From: Bog-473 sp963721585
GTDB lineage: Bacteria > Actinomycetota > Acidimicrobiia > Acidimicrobiales > RAAP-2
Length of the DNA: 64,000 nucleotides
Direction: 5' to 3'
NCBI GenBank assembly: GCA_963721585.1
Contig: CAVRJN010000009.1
Location: forward strand, 124,001 to 188,000
Shown: positions 62,056 to 64,000 of the stretch, piece after piece
Numbering within the stretch: the first letter of the stretch is position 1
How the letters are laid out: every line of letters begins with the position of its first letter
Position numbers and translations under genes: made by a program
Notes under the pieces: model-generated
The model's input: only the letters and a program-made list of their open reading frames with translations
Told to the model about the DNA's origin: nothing
Databases searched by the model: none

Positions 62056-63171
62056 TCAGGCCGAGCCGACAGCGGCTTCGAGAAGAGCCGCAGCCGCCAA
62101 CAATCGCGCCTCACTGTGGGCCGGCCCGATCAGCTGCATGCTGGCCGGCAGCGGACCACCCGACGGTACCGGGAGCGAAAGGGCCGGTACCCCGGCCAGG
62201 TTCACCGGAAGCGTGCAGCGCGCAACGAGCAGATCGTCCCCGTCCTCGAGGTGGGGCGGGAAGATGCTCAGCGTCGGAATGACCAGGAGGTCGACCTGGG
62301 CGAAGGTCCGTTCCAGCGTCTCCTTCCAGGCGCGCTGGACCCGCCAGGCGGCTTCGACAGTGTCGCCATCGAAGGATCCCCCGAGTTCCAACCGACCGCG
62401 CACGCCATCGCTGATCCCCCCGGGGTCGTTGGCCACCAAAACCGAGTTGGACTGCCAGGCCTCGACCACCAGCAGTAGGCCGGCCTGCAGAGTGGCGTCG
62501 TCCCATCCGGGAACGACCACTTCTCGGCAGTCCCACCCCACCAACCCCAGAGCACGGTCCAGCGCGGCGGTGATCGCCGGGTCCGCCGCCACGGGCAGCC
62601 GGCCGACGACCAAGTCGTCCCCGCTCTGACCGTCGACGCTGAAGCCCGGCTCCAGCAGCTCCATTCCCGTGACCAGACCGGCAACGGTACGGGCCATGGG
62701 GCCGATGGTGTCGAAGCTCGGCGCCAGTGGCCACACCCCCTCCAACGGGATGCGCCCCCAGGTCGTCTTGAGGCCGGCGATACCGCAACAGGCAGCGGGA
62801 ATCCGGATGGACCCACCAGTGTCGCTGCCGTACGCCACGTCGGCCTCGTCCATGGCCACGGCAACAGCGGAGCCGCTGGAAGAGCCTCCGGGGACGCGGG
62901 CGGGGTCGAGCGGGTTCACCGGGGTTCCGTACCACTGGTTGACGCCGGTCACGCCGAGGGCCAGCTCGTGCAGGTTCGTTCGGCCGACGATCCGGGCCCC
63001 GGCTTCCCGGGCGCCGGCGAGGCAGAGCGCGTCGCTCCCCGCCGGCACTGCCCGGTCCGCCACGGCGCGGCACCCCGCGGTCGTCGGCTCCCCCACCATG
63101 TCGATGAGGTCCTTGACGGCGAGCCGGACCCCGGATCCCGACGTCTCGTAGCGGGTGATGAAGGTCGTCAT
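62056..63171 (-). CDS. Amidase (amidase-signature family)
   Basis: 371 residues. The Ser-cisSer-Lys triad is visible: Lys in LAVKDLID (about 20), the Gly/Ser-rich core PGGSSSGSAVAVAM (about 95) with the cis-Ser, and the nucleophile Ser in YGSDTGGSIRIPA. It is shorter than GatA (about 480) and lacks tRNA-binding regions, so it is a stand-alone amidase hydrolysing short amides. ATG 63171 is used. The 3' end is 16 bases from the WYL regulator's stop, convergent. Confidence 0.92.
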   Translation of the reverse strand: MTTFITRYETSGSGVRLAVKDLIDMVGEPTTAGCRAVADRAVPAGSDALCLAGAREAGARIVGRTNLHELALGVTGVNQWYGTPVNPLDPARVPGGSSSGSAVAVAMDEADVAYGSDTGGSIRIPAACCGIAGLKTTWGRIPLEGVWPLAPSFDTIGPMARTVAGLVTGMELLEPGFSVDGQSGDDLVVGRLPVAADPAITAALDRALGLVGWDCREVVVPGWDDATLQAGLLLVVEAWQSNSVLVANDPGGISDGVRGRLELGGSFDGDTVEAAWRVQRAWKETLERTFAQVDLLVIPTLSIFPPHLEDGDDLLVARCTLPVNLAGVPALSLPVPSGGPLPASMQLIGPAHSEARLLAAAALLEAAVGSA

Positions 63172-63212
63172 CCCTTCATTGTGTCGTCCGCCTGTCGTCG
63201 GGAGGACGATTC

Positions 63213-63932
63213 CTAGGAGGTGGGCGTCGTGAGGGTTGTCACGGTGGCGCCCGGAGGCAATTGGAACAGCGATGCCGCGGGGGCCGATGAATAATTGGTG
63301 ATCTCGAAGCTGGTCGAGTCCGAGGCAACGCTGACGTATCCGAGAATCCCCTGCGACGTGCTGCAGATGGTGCTCGTACCAGCGACCCCCTTGGCGACGA
63401 GGTCGACGCAGTTCATGTCGAAGCCGTTCAGTGACTTGGTGGAGGTGGTGACTTTGTCACCGGACAATCCGGCCACGAGCGAGACGCCCTTGAGGAAGGA
63501 GACCCAGTGCGACGGGGTGTAGATATCGAAGATCTTGTTCTGCGTGGCGGCATCGGCCTTGCTCAGCTTCTGACAGGACCAGGCGCCCGCCGAACCGCTC
63601 TGGTTGCAGAGGTACTCGCCGGACGAGTTCACAATGATCTCGACGTTGGACGCGTTGGCGCCCGTCTGCATCTCGCGGAAGGCGAGCCCGCCACCGGACG
63701 GATCGACGGCATAGACGATGGTGGCAGGCGAGCTCCCGGTGGTCGAATAAGTGGCCTCGAAGGGTGAGTCTTGCGTGGACTGCAAGTTCTGGCTGAACGA
63801 GTCGATGGTCGCCTTGTTGCCTTCAACGGTGTGGACCGCCTGCTTGATTTTGCTCACCGTGCTGCAGCCGGTGGCCAGGGCGCCGACCACCCCCAGAACC
63901 ACGACGAACCCAATGCGGCTTCGCTGCGCCAT
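63213..63932 (-). CDS. Secreted lipoprotein of unknown function
   Basis: 239 residues from ATG 63932, which follows GGAGGAGGC. The signal peptide (RIGFVVVLGVVGALATGC) ends in lipobox ATGC with Cys at about residue 23. The mature part is rich in Ser, Thr and Asn with four further Cys and a C-terminal Thr/Pro tail. It resembles LppX/LprG-like actinobacterial lipoproteins only in size. No conserved family is recognised. The first 47 bases after the gene (63954-64000) hold nothing readable. Confidence 0.7.
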   Translation of the reverse strand: MAQRSRIGFVVVLGVVGALATGCSTVSKIKQAVHTVEGNKATIDSFSQNLQSTQDSPFEATYSTTGSSPATIVYAVDPSGGGLAFREMQTGANASNVEIIVNSSGEYLCNQSGSAGAWSCQKLSKADAATQNKIFDIYTPSHWVSFLKGVSLVAGLSGDKVTTSTKSLNGFDMNCVDLVAKGVAGTSTICSTSQGILGYVSVASDSTSFEITNYSSAPAASLFQLPPGATVTTLTTPTS

Positions 63933-64000
63933 GCCTGCCTCCTCCATTTGCACCGTCGGGACTGAAACGGCAACGCCGGTGCGAGGTTACGGCAGGACCG

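Overview
The window reads as high-GC actinobacterial chromosome, most likely an uncultured member of the class Acidimicrobiia (inference). The signs are dense GC-rich genes with 4-base ATGA/GTGA overlaps, a DUF222-HNH endonuclease, an IdeR-type iron box, and a secreted protein carrying tandem GYWLVASDGG / IFSYGDA repeats, a repeat type common in Acidimicrobiia surface proteins. No phage, insertion sequence or CRISPR array is visible, and there is one tRNA gene (Ser, TGA).

Layout. 0-6.4 kb: end of an aldehyde dehydrogenase, a secreted SurE-like protein, an iron-uptake binding protein behind an IdeR-type box with a DtxR-family regulator upstream, and an MFS exporter-MarR pair. 6.5-15.7 kb: one long minus-strand cobalamin operon. 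From promoter to end it holds a cobalamin riboswitch, a secreted alpha/alpha-barrel protein with surface repeats, a membrane-anchored protein resembling a transcobalamin C-terminal (DUF4430-like) domain, EcfT, a double-ATPase EcfA, an ECF S component, a BtuF-like protein without a signal peptide, and CobQ. 15.8-22.6 kb: a GT39-like membrane glycosyltransferase, an esterase, a CoA transferase, then a decayed patch (response-regulator and histone-deacetylase remnants) around a universal stress protein and a zinc alcohol dehydrogenase. 22.8-35.8 kb: NUDIX, CYTH-CHAD, EthD, TauE, an lhr-pxpA-pxpBC operon, and a small-membrane-protein/patatin/methyltransferase operon. 35.8-37.5 kb: two frame-broken genes of unknown function. 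37.6-46.6 kb: typA, a glyoxalase-fold protein, tRNA-Ser, an unrecognised conserved protein, a membrane protein, the HNH endonuclease, a quinone-oxidoreductase-like enzyme and a sulfotransferase broken three times. 46.6-51.8 kb: a branched-chain-amino-acid-type ABC transporter behind a KstR-like palindrome. 52-64 kb: exonuclease, RidA, an amidohydrolase-VOC-VOC operon, pheA, larB-larC with a PLP decarboxylase, a FrnE-like DsbA protein, DinB, a WYL regulator, an amidase and a lipoprotein.

The main system is the cobalamin operon. Its order suggests a surface relay. A two-part module, whose barrel-plus-beta-domain organisation recalls animal transcobalamin/intrinsic factor, would capture corrinoids outside the cell. 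An ECF importer would then pass them inward, and CobQ would complete amidation of salvaged cobyrinates. The riboswitch directly supports a B12 role; the transcobalamin comparison is inference.

At least eleven single-base frame breaks occur in otherwise recognisable genes, several at C or G runs. Some may be consensus errors and some real decay, yet long genes such as lhr (4.26 kb), typA and livHM are intact. Each case is described with the frame-corrected reading.
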